Assembly (NCBI GenBank): GCA_018241665.1
Contig: JAFEDK010000019.1
Coordinates: 261,767 to 325,766, forward strand
Direction: 5' to 3'
Length of the DNA: 64,000 bases
Source of the DNA: Pseudomonadota bacterium
GTDB lineage: Bacteria; Pseudomonadota; Gammaproteobacteria; Burkholderiales; Rhodocyclaceae
Shown here: one piece after another, positions 40,379 to 50,558 of the stretch
How positions within the stretch are numbered: the stretch's first letter is position 1
How the letters are laid out: every line of letters begins with the position of its first letter
Program-made: the position numbers and the translations under genes
The notes under the pieces: model-generated
Database searches by the model: none
Seen by the model: only the letters and a program-made list of their open reading frames with translations
Told to the model about the DNA's origin: nothing

Positions 40379-40837
40379 ATGTGGAGAACCGTGAGAATGA
40401 GGCTGCATCCAACGTCCCGCACGCTGCGGCGGATTACGCTGCTGGCCACCGGCCTGATGGCCAGCGCATTGATCCAGATGCCGGCAGTTGCTGCCGGCAG
40501 CAACCTGGGGCAATTCACCAAGGGGGCGCTCGCTCCGGCCGACATCACCGGCGCCGTTATCTTCGGCAAGAACGGCGAGGTCATTCCGCTCGACGCCAAG
40601 GGCAAGCCTGCCAAGGCCTGTGTGATGTCCAAGACGGCAGCAGACGCAGCCAAGGCCAAAAAATCCGCCCTGCCCGAATGTGAGATCGGCAACGCCAAGG
40701 GTGGCGCGGACGCCCCTAAGGCCGAAGGACCCAAAGCCAAGGATGGCGGCACACCCTGCCAGGGGTATTACATCGTCTGGATCGGCGGCGTAGCCATGCA
40801 GATCTGGTATCCCGCCGGCTGCACGCCGCCGTACTGA
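40379..40837 (+). CDS. Small exported four-cysteine protein, unknown
   Basis: A 152-residue protein with an N-terminal signal peptide ending around MPAVAAGSN (about residue 40). The mature part is about 110 residues with four cysteines (KACVMSK, LPECEIG, TPCQGYY, AGCTPPY), a lysine-rich middle and an aromatic C-terminus (GYYIVWIGGVAMQIWYPAGC). Two disulphides are possible. An internal ATG at 40397 is an alternative start and also gives a signal peptide. It follows the FecR-TPR-barrel gene by 30 bp and a strong hairpin ends the unit 17 bp after its stop codon, so the two are likely co-transcribed. I do not recognise the family. Confidence 0.7.
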   Translation: MWRTVRMRLHPTSRTLRRITLLATGLMASALIQMPAVAAGSNLGQFTKGALAPADITGAVIFGKNGEVIPLDAKGKPAKACVMSKTAADAAKAKKSALPECEIGNAKGGADAPKAEGPKAKDGGTPCQGYYIVWIGGVAMQIWYPAGCTPPY

Positions 40838-40854
40838 TCTGCAGTCCCTGTCGT

Positions 40855-40890
40855 AATGAAATGAGCCGCCCTGCCGCGGCTCATTTCATT
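40855..40890 (+). terminator. Terminator-like hairpin after the small secreted protein gene
   Basis: A perfect 15-bp stem (AATGAAATGAGCCGC and its complement) with loop CCTGCC ends in TTTCATT. There is no long T-run, but the stability and position support termination. Confidence 0.75.
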
Positions 40891-41276
40891 CCTGATGCCG
40901 CCAACGACTCAATGCCCGGACGAGCCGGTGGGATGAAACTGGAGCCGATAGCTGCTGATGTGCCCCCAGAGCACCGCCAACAGGTCGATTTCATCCGGGA
41001 TTTCCTGCAGGTCGAATTCCTGGCAGGAGTCGATGTGCCAAGCCTGGGAGCCAGACCGTAGCGGGTGTGCTGCGCAAGACGACGTAACGTGACGATGAGT
41101 TGGGGCCATGATTCCACGCAATCCGGAAAACACGGGCCATTGAAAGGAGTCACACGCAATGCCTGGACTCGACCCGCACCCTGGGAGCTTAGGCGCAACG
41201 CCCCCCAACCGAAGCCGGCTAAGTCACCCTTCCCCTGTGAAGGGTGTCACTTGGCCAGGCCCGTCCCGGACTGGGA
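40891..41276. other. Gene-free stretch
   Basis: The stretch between the hairpin at 40890 and the rlpA stop codon holds only short open frames without ribosome-binding sites or family resemblance. An imperfect inverted repeat (about 41223-41251, GTCACCCTTC with GAAGGGTGTCAC) could end rlpA transcription. Confidence 0.5.
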
Positions 41277-42389
41277 CTAGTCGGCCCGCCCCTTGACGAC
41301 CGGCTTCAGCTTCAGGGTCGTGGCAATGCGGTCGGCAATCTCCCGCGCCTCCAGCGCGGAAGCGAAGGGTCCCAGCTGAAGCCGGTACTTGCCTTCGGAA
41401 GCCAGCACCGAGACGGATTCCTTCATCCATTTGAGCTCGTGCTCGACGAAGCCCTTGAAGTTCTCCGCATTGACGGACGACGCGAAAGCCCCAAGCTGAA
41501 GGAACACGCCCTCGCGCTCCGGACGTGACACGGCAGCATGCGCCGGCACCGGCGCAATCTGTGCGGCGCTGGCCGTGGCCGTCACCACCACTGGCTCGGG
41601 TGGCACGCGTGGGGCGGCTGGCACAGCAGGTGAGGTCACGCCAGGCTGGGGCACGGACGCCGGCATCGGAGTCGACGACGGGCGGGACGCATGGGCCAGT
41701 GCAGGCACAGCCGCCTTGCGACGCGCCAGCGGCGGCACGGGCCGGCGCGGCTGGATCATCGCCACCCCTTCGGGCAGGACCAGCGACAGCTCGACGTTGG
41801 CGTGCCCCTGGTCGGCAAAGCCGAGCTTGTAGGCGGCAGCGTAGGAGAGATCGATAATGCGTCCAGGATGCACCGGACCACGATCGTTGATGCGGACGAT
41901 CGCCGAACGCCCATTGGCCAGATTGGTCACCCGCACATAGCTGGGAATCGGCAGGGATGGGTGGGCGCCGGTCAACGCATACATGTCGTAGGGGTCGCCG
42001 CTGGAAGTACGCCGCCCCTGCAAGGCCTTGCCATACCAACTGGCAGTCCCCTTTTCACGGAAGGCACCGGGATTTCCCCCCAGCACGGCCCCCCGGGCCA
42101 GCGCGTAGTCACCCCCTTCGTACACCGGAGCGACCAGCGCCCCACTCTCGTCGGACTGGGGCGAGGCATCCTCGGCGGCCACCGCATACCGCAGTCGCCC
42201 GCTGCTCAGGGACGATGGCTGAGCCGGCCTGAGGCCTGTCTGCACAGCCTGGGCGTGCAGCGTCCCGGCCACCGGTGCTTCAGCCACCGGGCCTTGTTGC
42301 GGGAGACCAGCGCAACCGGTCAGGAGAAGGGCACTACCTAGGGGCGCCAGCGCGAGGCAGGCGCGACGAAACATCGCTACAGGGGGCAT
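41277..42389 (-). CDS. rlpA: Septal-ring lytic transglycosylase RlpA-family lipoprotein
   Basis: A 370-residue outer-membrane lipoprotein. The signal peptide ends in the lipobox LLTGC. A double-psi beta-barrel RlpA domain follows (about 112-205: GTASWYGKALQGRRTSSGDP, PSYVRVTNLANGRSAIVRIN, DRGPVHPGRIIDLSYAAAYKL). A proline/alanine-rich linker leads to a C-terminal SPOR domain (about 292-365: FLQLGAFASSVNAENF) that binds denuded septal peptidoglycan. The family cleaves or organises naked glycan strands. Start ATG at 42389, or the ATG at 42374 five codons on. It is the last gene of the mreBCD-mrdA-rodA-rlpA operon. Confidence 0.95.
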   Translation of the reverse strand: MPPVAMFRRACLALAPLGSALLLTGCAGLPQQGPVAEAPVAGTLHAQAVQTGLRPAQPSSLSSGRLRYAVAAEDASPQSDESGALVAPVYEGGDYALARGAVLGGNPGAFREKGTASWYGKALQGRRTSSGDPYDMYALTGAHPSLPIPSYVRVTNLANGRSAIVRINDRGPVHPGRIIDLSYAAAYKLGFADQGHANVELSLVLPEGVAMIQPRRPVPPLARRKAAVPALAHASRPSSTPMPASVPQPGVTSPAVPAAPRVPPEPVVVTATASAAQIAPVPAHAAVSRPEREGVFLQLGAFASSVNAENFKGFVEHELKWMKESVSVLASEGKYRLQLGPFASALEAREIADRIATTLKLKPVVKGRAD

Positions 42390-42431
42390 GACGCTCTTCC
42401 TGTTCGGGCACGCGCTTCAGCGCGCGCGGGT

Positions 42432-43583
42432 TCAGGTGCCTACCCGACGCCGGTGGCGCTGTATGCTCATGAGCATGCCGACGCCAAGACAAAGGGTAAC
42501 GAGTGCAGTGCCGCCGTAACTGACGAAGGGCAGCGGAACTCCAACAACCGGGAGGATTCCGCTCACCATGCCCATGTTCACAAACGCATAAGTGAAGAAG
42601 ATCAGCGTAAGGGCGCCGGCAAGCAGGCGCGAGAACAGGGTCGGGGCACCAGCGGCTATAAAAAGGCCGCGAAAAATCAACAGGATATAAAGTACCGCAA
42701 GAAGCAGGGCGCCGGCAAGTCCAAATTCTTCGGTGAGCACCGCGAAGATGAAGTCGGTATGACGCTCGGGCAGGAAATCGAGGTGGGTCTGTGTGCCCCT
42801 GCCCCAGCCCTTGCCGGTCACGCCGCCGGAGCCGATGGCAATGGTGGACTGGATGATGTGGAAGCCCTTGCCAAGGGGGTCGGAGGTCGGATCAAGCAGG
42901 GTGCACACCCGGTGTTTCTGGTAATCGCGCAGCCCCGGCCAGACCACGTCAGGCTGGCAGATGGTGTCGCCCATCGCGACGATGGCACCGATGCCGACGA
43001 TCCCCACCAACGCCACCGGCAGGATCAAGCGCCAGGTCAGGCCGGCAAAGAACAGCACGTAGAAGCCCGCCGCCGCCACCAGGATCGCCGTACCCAGGTC
43101 GGGCTGCTTGGCGATCAGGCCCACCGGCACCAGCAGCAGCGCCGCCGCCACGAAGAAATCCCGCACCCGCAGCATGCCTTCGCGGCTCTGGAAGTACCAG
43201 GCCAGCATCAGCGGCATCGCGATCTTCATCAGTTCGGACGGCTGGATTCGCGCGACCCCGATGTTGAGCCAGCGCCGCGCGCCCTTCGACACGTCGCCGA
43301 ACAGCGCCACCCCGATCAACAGCAGCACACCCAGCACGTACAGCGGCAAGGCCACGCTCATCATGCGCTGGGGCGGGATACGCGCTGCCGTCCACATCAC
43401 GACGAAGGCCACGCCGATGTTCATCGCCAGGGTATCCAGGCGCTCCGGCGAGGCACTGACCATCACCACCGTGGAAAAACTCAGGATGGCCAGCACGATC
43501 AGGGCCAGCGGCCCATCGAGCGGCGACAGGAAACTCATCAACCACTTGCGCAGGCTGAAGCGGAAATCAGTCACCGCCACCAT
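42432..43583 (-). CDS. rodA: Rod-shape peptidoglycan glycosyltransferase RodA
   Basis: RodA (MrdB) is the SEDS-family glycosyltransferase that polymerises glycan strands with PBP2 during elongation. The 383-residue protein has about ten membrane segments. SEDS signatures seen are RWLNIGVARIQPSELMKIAM, QPDLGTAILVAAAGFYVLF, SGGVTGKGWGRGTQ and PERHTDFIFAVLTEEFGL. LPVVGVPLPFVSYGGTALV is near the end. Its start overlaps the 3' end of mrdA by 17 bp, so it is translationally coupled to PBP2. Confidence 0.97.
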   Translation of the reverse strand: MVAVTDFRFSLRKWLMSFLSPLDGPLALIVLAILSFSTVVMVSASPERLDTLAMNIGVAFVVMWTAARIPPQRMMSVALPLYVLGVLLLIGVALFGDVSKGARRWLNIGVARIQPSELMKIAMPLMLAWYFQSREGMLRVRDFFVAAALLLVPVGLIAKQPDLGTAILVAAAGFYVLFFAGLTWRLILPVALVGIVGIGAIVAMGDTICQPDVVWPGLRDYQKHRVCTLLDPTSDPLGKGFHIIQSTIAIGSGGVTGKGWGRGTQTHLDFLPERHTDFIFAVLTEEFGLAGALLLAVLYILLIFRGLFIAAGAPTLFSRLLAGALTLIFFTYAFVNMGMVSGILPVVGVPLPFVSYGGTALVTLCLGVGMLMSIQRHRRRVGT

Positions 43584-45471
43584 CCCCCGTCGCGGCTTCA
43601 GCGCCCGTATCTTCCGCCGCCATGCCGGCCGGCAGCTTGCCGAGCAGGTAGTAGTCCATCACCGCGCGGGCGATCGGCGCAGCCGACTGGGCGCCGAAGC
43701 CGCCGTTCTCCACCAGCACCGCCAGGGCGATGGTCGGCTTGTCGGCCGGCGCAAAGGCTATGTACAGCGCATGGTCGCGCAGGCGCTCGGTGATCTTCGC
43801 CGAATACTTGCCACCCTTCAGCGAGAACACCTGAGCCGTACCGGTCTTGCCGGCCACCAGATAGGGTGCCCCCGCGAAAGCCCGCGCGCCGGTACCTTCC
43901 TTGTTCACTCCAACCATCGCCCGACGGATCGTCTCCAGGTGCTCGGGCTTGATCGGGATGGTCTTGATGGGCTGAGGCTCGATGACCCTCCGGGAGCCGT
44001 CCTTGGCGCTCTCGATGTATTTCACCAGGTGCGGTTTGTACATCACGCCACCTGCCGCCAGAGTGGCGGTGGCGTGGGCCAGTTGCAGCGGCGTGTAGGC
44101 GTTGTAGCCCTGGCCGATGCCGATGGAAATCGTCTCGCCACCAAACCACTTCTGCTGCTCCGGCCGCTTGAAGCGCTTGCGCTTCCACTCCGGTGACGGC
44201 AGCACGCCGGTGCTCTCGCCCTCGATGTCGATGCCAGTGCGGCTACCGAAACCGAACTGGCCCATGATCGAGGCGATCAGGTCGATGCCCATGTCGTTGG
44301 CCAGGCGGTAATAGTAGGTGTCGCAGGACTGCACGATGGAGCGGTACATGTCCACCATGCCGTGGCCACCGGGCTTGTCGTCGCGGAAATGGTGACCACC
44401 GAAATCGTAGAAGCCCGGATCGGCGATCGCCTGACCTGGGGTGCGCTTGCCGCTCATCAGCGCGGCCAGGGCGAGGAAGGGCTTGAAGGTCGAGCCCGGC
44501 GGGTAGGCGCCGTTGAGGGCCCGGTTGACCAGCGGGTGATCAGGCGAGTTGTTCAGCTCATCCCAGTCCTGTGCTCCGATGCCATCCACGAACAGGTTAG
44601 GATCGAAGGTCGGCACCGACACCAGCGCCAGGATGCCCCCCGTGCCCGGCTCGATTGCCACCAGGGCGCCGCGCCGGTTGCCAAAGGCCTTCTCGACCAC
44701 CTCCTGCAGCTTGAGGTCGATGCTCAGGATCAGGTTGTTACCCGGCGTGGCATTGGTCCTCCGCAAGGCACGTACCGCCCGGCCGCCGGAATCCACCTCG
44801 ACCTCCTCGAAACCGGTGACGCCGTGCAGTTCCCGCTCGTAGCTCTTTTCCAGGCCGGCCTTGCCAATGTGATCGGTGCCACGGTAGTTGGCCGAATCCT
44901 CGTTTTCCTCGATGCGTTCCAGATCACGATCATTGATGCGGCCGATATAGCCGACCAGGTGTGCCCCCAGATTGCCCATCGGGTAATCGCGGAACAGGCG
45001 GGCCTTCAGCTCGACCCCCGGGAAGCGGTAGCGCTGGGCGATGAAGCGAGCCACCTCATCGTCCGACAGGCGATTGCGGATCGGCAGGGACTCGAAGCTC
45101 TTGCTCTCGTCCATCAGCTTCTTCAGGCGCCGGCGATCCTTCGGCTGGATATCCACCAGCTGGGAGAGCGCCTCGATGGTCGCATCCAGATCCGCCACCT
45201 TGGACGGCGTGATTTCCAGCGTGTAGGCCGAATAATTGCGGGCCAGCACCGTACCGTTGCGATCCATGATCAAGCCACGGTTCGGCACCACCGGCACCAG
45301 GGAGATCCGGTTGTCCTCCGCCCGCGTCGAGTAGTAGTCGTAACGGACCACCTGCAGGTAGAAGAAGCGCACCGCCAGCAGGGCGAAACACACCACCGCC
45401 ACCACGCCGGCCACCGCCAGACGGTTGCGGAAGCGCGCCAGCTCCTGCTCGGGGGTACGGATACCGCTCAT
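43567..45471 (-). CDS. mrdA: Penicillin-binding protein 2 (elongation transpeptidase)
   Basis: This monofunctional class B penicillin-binding protein cross-links peptidoglycan in the rod complex. The 634-residue protein has one N-terminal membrane segment (about 19-39), a pedestal domain with NRGLIMDRNGTVLARN, and a C-terminal transpeptidase with active Ser327 in GSTFK. SCD takes the SxN-motif position (QSCDTYYYRLAND) and KTG occurs in VAGKTGTAQVF. The start ATG at 45471 is normal. It lies 16 bp after mreD and overlaps rodA. Confidence 0.97.
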   Translation of the reverse strand: MSGIRTPEQELARFRNRLAVAGVVAVVCFALLAVRFFYLQVVRYDYYSTRAEDNRISLVPVVPNRGLIMDRNGTVLARNYSAYTLEITPSKVADLDATIEALSQLVDIQPKDRRRLKKLMDESKSFESLPIRNRLSDDEVARFIAQRYRFPGVELKARLFRDYPMGNLGAHLVGYIGRINDRDLERIEENEDSANYRGTDHIGKAGLEKSYERELHGVTGFEEVEVDSGGRAVRALRRTNATPGNNLILSIDLKLQEVVEKAFGNRRGALVAIEPGTGGILALVSVPTFDPNLFVDGIGAQDWDELNNSPDHPLVNRALNGAYPPGSTFKPFLALAALMSGKRTPGQAIADPGFYDFGGHHFRDDKPGGHGMVDMYRSIVQSCDTYYYRLANDMGIDLIASIMGQFGFGSRTGIDIEGESTGVLPSPEWKRKRFKRPEQQKWFGGETISIGIGQGYNAYTPLQLAHATATLAAGGVMYKPHLVKYIESAKDGSRRVIEPQPIKTIPIKPEHLETIRRAMVGVNKEGTGARAFAGAPYLVAGKTGTAQVFSLKGGKYSAKITERLRDHALYIAFAPADKPTIALAVLVENGGFGAQSAAPIARAVMDYYLLGKLPAGMAAEDTGAEAATGDGGGD

Positions 45472-45487
45472 GACATGCTGCCCGGCA

Positions 45488-46009
45488 TCAGATCGGCCGG
45501 TTCTCGTCCCGCTCGACCGGCCGGTACTGGGGAAGCAGGAGCACGTAATGCAGCGGGATCCACAACGCTGCGCCGACGAAACTGCCGAAGAACATCCACC
45601 AGCCCGGGAACTCGGCTCCCGCCAGCAGGCGTACGACGACCATCACCACCTGCGCCAGAAACAGCAGCGGTAGCACGTGCAAGGCCTGCTCCACCGGCGT
45701 GAACCACAACACCCGGCGGGCCAGCTCGTTGGACGCATAGGCCAGCAGCACGTAGGCGAAGGCATGCTGGCCCAGCGCCGCACCGACGCCGATGTCGGTC
45801 AGCAGGCCGAACACGAAACCGGCGCCGATGCCGATCTTGAGCGGCTCGCGGACGCACCAGAAAGCCAGCACCAGGGCCACGAAGTCCGGCACCGCCGGCA
45901 GGTGGCCGGTGGGAATGTAGTTGAGGAACAGCGCGAAGAAGAGCGTGGTGTAGACGAACCACATCTTCACCGGCAGCAGGATTCGGCTCGAACGGTTGGT
46001 CGGTTGCAT
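45488..46009 (-). CDS. mreD: Rod-shape determining protein MreD
   Basis: A 173-residue inner-membrane protein with about five membrane segments; it is part of the MreBCD elongation complex. Landmarks are MWFVYTTLFFALFLNYIP, PDFVALVLAFWCVREP and GFVFGLLTDIGVGAALGQHA. It lies 3 bp after mreC and 16 bp before mrdA. The length is typical for the family. Confidence 0.94.
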   Translation of the reverse strand: MQPTNRSSRILLPVKMWFVYTTLFFALFLNYIPTGHLPAVPDFVALVLAFWCVREPLKIGIGAGFVFGLLTDIGVGAALGQHAFAYVLLAYASNELARRVLWFTPVEQALHVLPLLFLAQVVMVVVRLLAGAEFPGWWMFFGSFVGAALWIPLHYVLLLPQYRPVERDENRPI

Positions 46010-46012
46010 CGC

Positions 46013-46921
46013 CTAGTCCTTCACCGCGCGGGACTTGCGCCCCTTGCCCTTGTTGATGACTTCCGGCTCCGGCGGCCGCGGCAGCACGTTGGCCCGCTGG
46101 CCGAGCACCAGCACGTGGCTGAACTGCTCGACACCGGCCGCCGGCAAGCACGGAATGCGCGCGAAGGCCTGGGCCTGGTCGCGCTCCACGCGTGCCACCG
46201 TCGCCACCGGCAAGCCCGACTGGAAAACACCATCAAGACCCGAGGTCACCACCTTGTCGCCGGGCTGCACGTCGGCATTGGCCGCCAGGTAGCGCAACTC
46301 CATCAAACCGTTGCCCGAACCGAACAGCACCGCCCGCAAACCGCTGCGAACGATCATCACCGGAATCGCCTGGTCCTTGTCGGTCAGCAGCGTCAATTCG
46401 GACTGCATCGGGAAGACGCGGGTGATCTGGCCGACCACGCCGACGTTGTCCACCACCGCCTGACCGGCTGCGATCCCGGCCTGGGTGCCCTTGTCGAGGA
46501 TCACCTTGCGGGAGAACGGATCCTTGGCGGTGTACATGATCTCAGCCACCACCGAATCGACCTTCTGACGCGTCCGCACCTCCAGCAGCTCGCGCAGGTG
46601 ACGGTTCTCCTGCTCGATCTGGTCGAGGCGCAGCAGGCGCTCGGCGCCCTGCAACTGCTGGCGCTTGAGCTCCTTGTTCTCGATCTGCAGGCGCACCAGC
46701 GACGCGAAGTAGTCCGACGCATTGCGCACGAAGTCCGCCGGCGTGGCCGCCGCCATCTGCATCGGATAGGCCAGCACCGACAGGCCCTTGCGGAAGGCGT
46801 CCAGGTAGCGCAGGTTGAGGTCGCTGATCAGCAGGGCCAGCGAGACGAGCACGAAGAACACGAGCTTGGCCAGCGGCGCAGGCCCGCGTTTGAAGAAGGG
46901 AGGAGGCGAATGGCCAACCAT
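46013..46921 (-). CDS. mreC: Rod-shape determining protein MreC
   Basis: MreC connects the cytoplasmic MreB filaments to the periplasmic wall synthases. The 302-residue protein has one membrane segment (about 18-36), a periplasmic coiled coil (about 70-105, IENKELKRQQLQGAERLLRL) and the beta-domain with VVAEIMYTAKDPFSRKVILD and GVVGQITRVFPMQSELTLL. GDKVVTSGLDGVFQSGLPVA is near the end. It has a basic C-terminal tail. It lies 111 bp after mreB and 3 bp before mreD. Confidence 0.96.
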   Translation of the reverse strand: MVGHSPPPFFKRGPAPLAKLVFFVLVSLALLISDLNLRYLDAFRKGLSVLAYPMQMAAATPADFVRNASDYFASLVRLQIENKELKRQQLQGAERLLRLDQIEQENRHLRELLEVRTRQKVDSVVAEIMYTAKDPFSRKVILDKGTQAGIAAGQAVVDNVGVVGQITRVFPMQSELTLLTDKDQAIPVMIVRSGLRAVLFGSGNGLMELRYLAANADVQPGDKVVTSGLDGVFQSGLPVATVARVERDQAQAFARIPCLPAAGVEQFSHVLVLGQRANVLPRPPEPEVINKGKGRKSRAVKD

Positions 46922-47032
46922 GGGCAGTTCGCTCGGCGATCACGCAACGACCGCGCCCGGGGCAGGCCCGGGCCGCCGGCACGCGCGGAAGAACGAAGCG
47001 TTCACCGCGGGCGCCTTGGTCGTTGCCGACGC

Positions 47033-48148
<1,116 letters not shown>

Positions 48149-48187
48149 CTACAAACCTTTGTCGTTTAAGCAACTTTGTAAATAGCC

Positions 48188-48475
48188 ATGTCCCTCTCCC
48201 TCGACGAAGTCCGCCATATCGCCAAGCTCGCCCGACTCGAACTCGCTGCCGGCGACGCCGAGGCCACGCAGGCCAAACTGAACGGAATTTTCGGCCTCAT
48301 CGAGGAGATGCAGGCAGTCGACACCGACGGGGTCGAGCCGATGAGCCACCCCCAGGAACTGGCCCAGCGCCTGCGCAACGATGCGGTCAGCGAAACCGAC
48401 CGCCGCGCTGCCTTCCAGGCCGTCGCGCCGCAGACCGAAGCCGGCCTGTACCTGGTGCCGAAGGTCATCGAATAA
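48188..48475 (+). CDS. gatC: Asp-tRNA(Asn)/Glu-tRNA(Gln) amidotransferase subunit C
   Basis: The small 95-residue subunit that clamps GatA to GatB. The family motif [20 protein letters not shown] opens the protein, and [21 protein letters not shown] follows. [14 protein letters not shown] closes it. With GatA and GatB it makes Gln-tRNA(Gln) or Asn-tRNA(Asn) from misacylated tRNA. It heads the gat operon. Confidence 0.96.
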   Translation: MSLSLDEVRHIAKLARLELAAGDAEATQAKLNGIFGLIEEMQAVDTDGVEPMSHPQELAQRLRNDAVSETDRRAAFQAVAPQTEAGLYLVPKVIE

Positions 48476-48550
48476 GGCCCGCCACCGGACTCTGATCGCC
48501 GCCGGCCCGGCCGGCGCCCCAGCACCGCTCAAACCGCAGCCCCACGCACC

Positions 48551-50005
48551 ATGATCGAATCCAGCCTCAAGGACATCGCCGCGGCCCTCCGCGACAAAAA
48601 GGTTTCCGCCGTCGAACTCGCCACCGAGAGCCTTTCCCGCATCGAAGCCGGCAACGCCCGCATCAACGCCTTCGTCACCATCGACCGGGACGGCGCGCTG
48701 GCCGCCGCCAAAGCCGCCGACGAACGCCTGGCCGCCGGCACCGCCGGCCCGCTGACCGGCATCCCGCTGGCCCACAAGGACGTCTTCTGTACCGAAGGCG
48801 TGCTCACCACCTGCGGCTCGAAGATGCTGTCCAACTTCGTCAGCCCCTACGATGCCCACGTGGTCAGCCTGCTGAAGGCCGCCGGCGCGGTGATGGTCGG
48901 CAAGACCAACATGGACGAGTTCGCGATGGGCTCCTCCAACGAGAACTCCCACTTCGGCCCGACCCGCAACCCGTGGAACACCGACAAGGTGCCCGGCGGC
49001 TCGTCCGGCGGCTCCGCCGCGGCGGTTGCCGCCCGCATGGTGCCGATCGCCACCGGCACCGACACCGGCGGCTCGATCCGCCAGCCGGCGTCCCTGTGCG
49101 GCATCACCGGCATCAAGCCGACCTACGGCCGCGTGTCCCGCTACGGCATGATCGCCTACGCCTCGTCGCTCGATCAGGGCGGCGCCTTCGGCTACAGCGC
49201 CGAAGACTGCGCACTGCTGCTGTCGGCCATGGCCGGCCACGACCCGCGTGACTCCACCAGCCTCGAACAGGGCGCCGAAGACTTCGGCCGCGACCTCGCC
49301 AAGCCCCTCGCCGGCCTGCGCGTCGGCCTGCCGAAGGAGTTCTTCGCCGAAGGCATGTCCGATGACGTGCGTGCCGCCGTCGACGCTGCCATTGCCGAAT
49401 ATCGCAATCTCGGTGCCACCACCGTCGAGGTGAGCCTGCCCAACGCCCGCCTGGCGATCCCCGCCTACTACGTGATCGCCCCGGCCGAGGCCAGCTCCAA
49501 CCTGTCCCGCTTCGACGGCGTACGCTACGGCCACCGCGCCGCCGATTACGGCGACCTCAACGACATGTACTGCAAGAGCCGCGCCGAAGGCTTCGGCGGC
49601 GAGGTCAAGCGGCGCATCCTGGTCGGCACCTACGTGCTGTCCCACGGCTACTACGACGCCTACTACATCAAGGCCCAGAAACTGCGCCGCCTGATCGCCA
49701 ACGACTTCGCCGCCGCCTTCCAGCTGTGCGACGTGATCGCCGGCCCGGTGAGCCCGACGGTCGCCTTCGGCATCGGCGAGAAGAGCGACGACCCGGTCCA
49801 GATGTACCTGTCGGACATATACACCATCGCCGTTAACCTCGCTGGCCTGCCCGGCCTGTCGCACCCGGCCGGTTTCGGCGCCGGTGGTCTGCCGGTCGGC
49901 CTGCAGCTGATCGGCAACTACTTCGGCGAGGCCCGCCTGCTGAACGCCGCCCACCAGTACCAGCAGCACACCGACTGGCACACCCGGGCCCCGGCCGGCG
50001 TCTGA
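48551..50005 (+). CDS. gatA: Asp-tRNA(Asn)/Glu-tRNA(Gln) amidotransferase subunit A
   Basis: The 484-residue glutamine-hydrolysing subunit of the amidotransferase. It has the amidase Ser-Ser-Lys triad: the lysine in [10 protein letters not shown], and the two serines in the signature [17 protein letters not shown] and the [16 protein letters not shown] segment. [16 protein letters not shown] and [20 protein letters not shown] are also conserved. It begins 75 bp after gatC and ends 8 bp before a small lipoprotein gene. Confidence 0.97.
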   Translation: MIESSLKDIAAALRDKKVSAVELATESLSRIEAGNARINAFVTIDRDGALAAAKAADERLAAGTAGPLTGIPLAHKDVFCTEGVLTTCGSKMLSNFVSPYDAHVVSLLKAAGAVMVGKTNMDEFAMGSSNENSHFGPTRNPWNTDKVPGGSSGGSAAAVAARMVPIATGTDTGGSIRQPASLCGITGIKPTYGRVSRYGMIAYASSLDQGGAFGYSAEDCALLLSAMAGHDPRDSTSLEQGAEDFGRDLAKPLAGLRVGLPKEFFAEGMSDDVRAAVDAAIAEYRNLGATTVEVSLPNARLAIPAYYVIAPAEASSNLSRFDGVRYGHRAADYGDLNDMYCKSRAEGFGGEVKRRILVGTYVLSHGYYDAYYIKAQKLRRLIANDFAAAFQLCDVIAGPVSPTVAFGIGEKSDDPVQMYLSDIYTIAVNLAGLPGLSHPAGFGAGGLPVGLQLIGNYFGEARLLNAAHQYQQHTDWHTRAPAGV

Positions 50006-50013
50006 GGCCTCGG

Positions 50014-50532
50014 ATGAGCGCCGTGCCACGCCCCATCACCTCCCGCATCGCCGCCGGCCTGGCCGTGGCGCTGCTGGCCGGCTGTTCGGCGGTTGCACCG
50101 CGGCCGTCGACGGCACCGCAGGCGCCCGGCGAACAGCGCCCGTCCGAAGCCCCGGCGGCCCCGTCCGGCCGCCTCAAGCCGATGCCGCTGCGCACCTTCA
50201 CGGTCGCCACCGAATGCCGCTTCCGTGACGAAACCGGCAATTCAGGCAAGGCCACGGTGGACGTGCTCAACTCCAAGGTGCGGGCACTCAGTGTCGAGCT
50301 GACGATGCCCAAGCGCGGCATGTGCCGCTACGACCTGGCCAACCTCCATCAAACCCAGGCCCTGCCGTCCATCGAACTGGAAGGCCCCCGCGACTGCCGC
50401 GTGCGACTGTGGGAACAGGGCGAACAGATCACCGTCGCCTTCGCCGGCTGTCACACCATGTGTTCCCCGTCCAGCGCCCAGGATTACGTGTGGCCGCTGC
50501 TGATCGACAAGAACACGGGCAAGTGCGACTGA
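50014..50532 (+). CDS. Lipoprotein of unknown function between gatA and gatB
   Basis: A 172-residue lipoprotein: the signal peptide ends in the lipobox LLAGCS, with Cys24 as the lipid-attachment residue. A proline/alanine-rich linker (about 28-55) leads to a beta-rich domain with CRFRDETGNSGKATVDVLNS and MPKRGMCRYDLANLHQ, carrying six cysteines that could form disulphides. The ATG at 50014 has GAGG six bases upstream. It lies inside the gatA-gatB operon although its role in the envelope is unrelated to tRNA amidation. I recall similarly placed lipoprotein genes in related betaproteobacteria, but not their function. Confidence 0.85.
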   Translation: MSAVPRPITSRIAAGLAVALLAGCSAVAPRPSTAPQAPGEQRPSEAPAAPSGRLKPMPLRTFTVATECRFRDETGNSGKATVDVLNSKVRALSVELTMPKRGMCRYDLANLHQTQALPSIELEGPRDCRVRLWEQGEQITVAFAGCHTMCSPSSAQDYVWPLLIDKNTGKCD

Positions 50533-50558
50533 ACGACCAAGAAATCTAGAGAGCAAAC

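Noticed and set aside
34795-40837. FecI/FecR/FecA-type iron signalling locus
   Set aside because: A FecR-like domain is present, but there is no ECF sigma factor and no TonB-dependent receptor with plug.
40861-41061. 66-codon plus-strand frame after the secreted protein gene
   Set aside because: Its ATG is inside the terminator stem and there is no ribosome-binding site or recognisable motif.
40909-41208. 99-codon minus-strand frame
   Set aside because: No ribosome-binding site and no recognisable motif; left as gene-free sequence.
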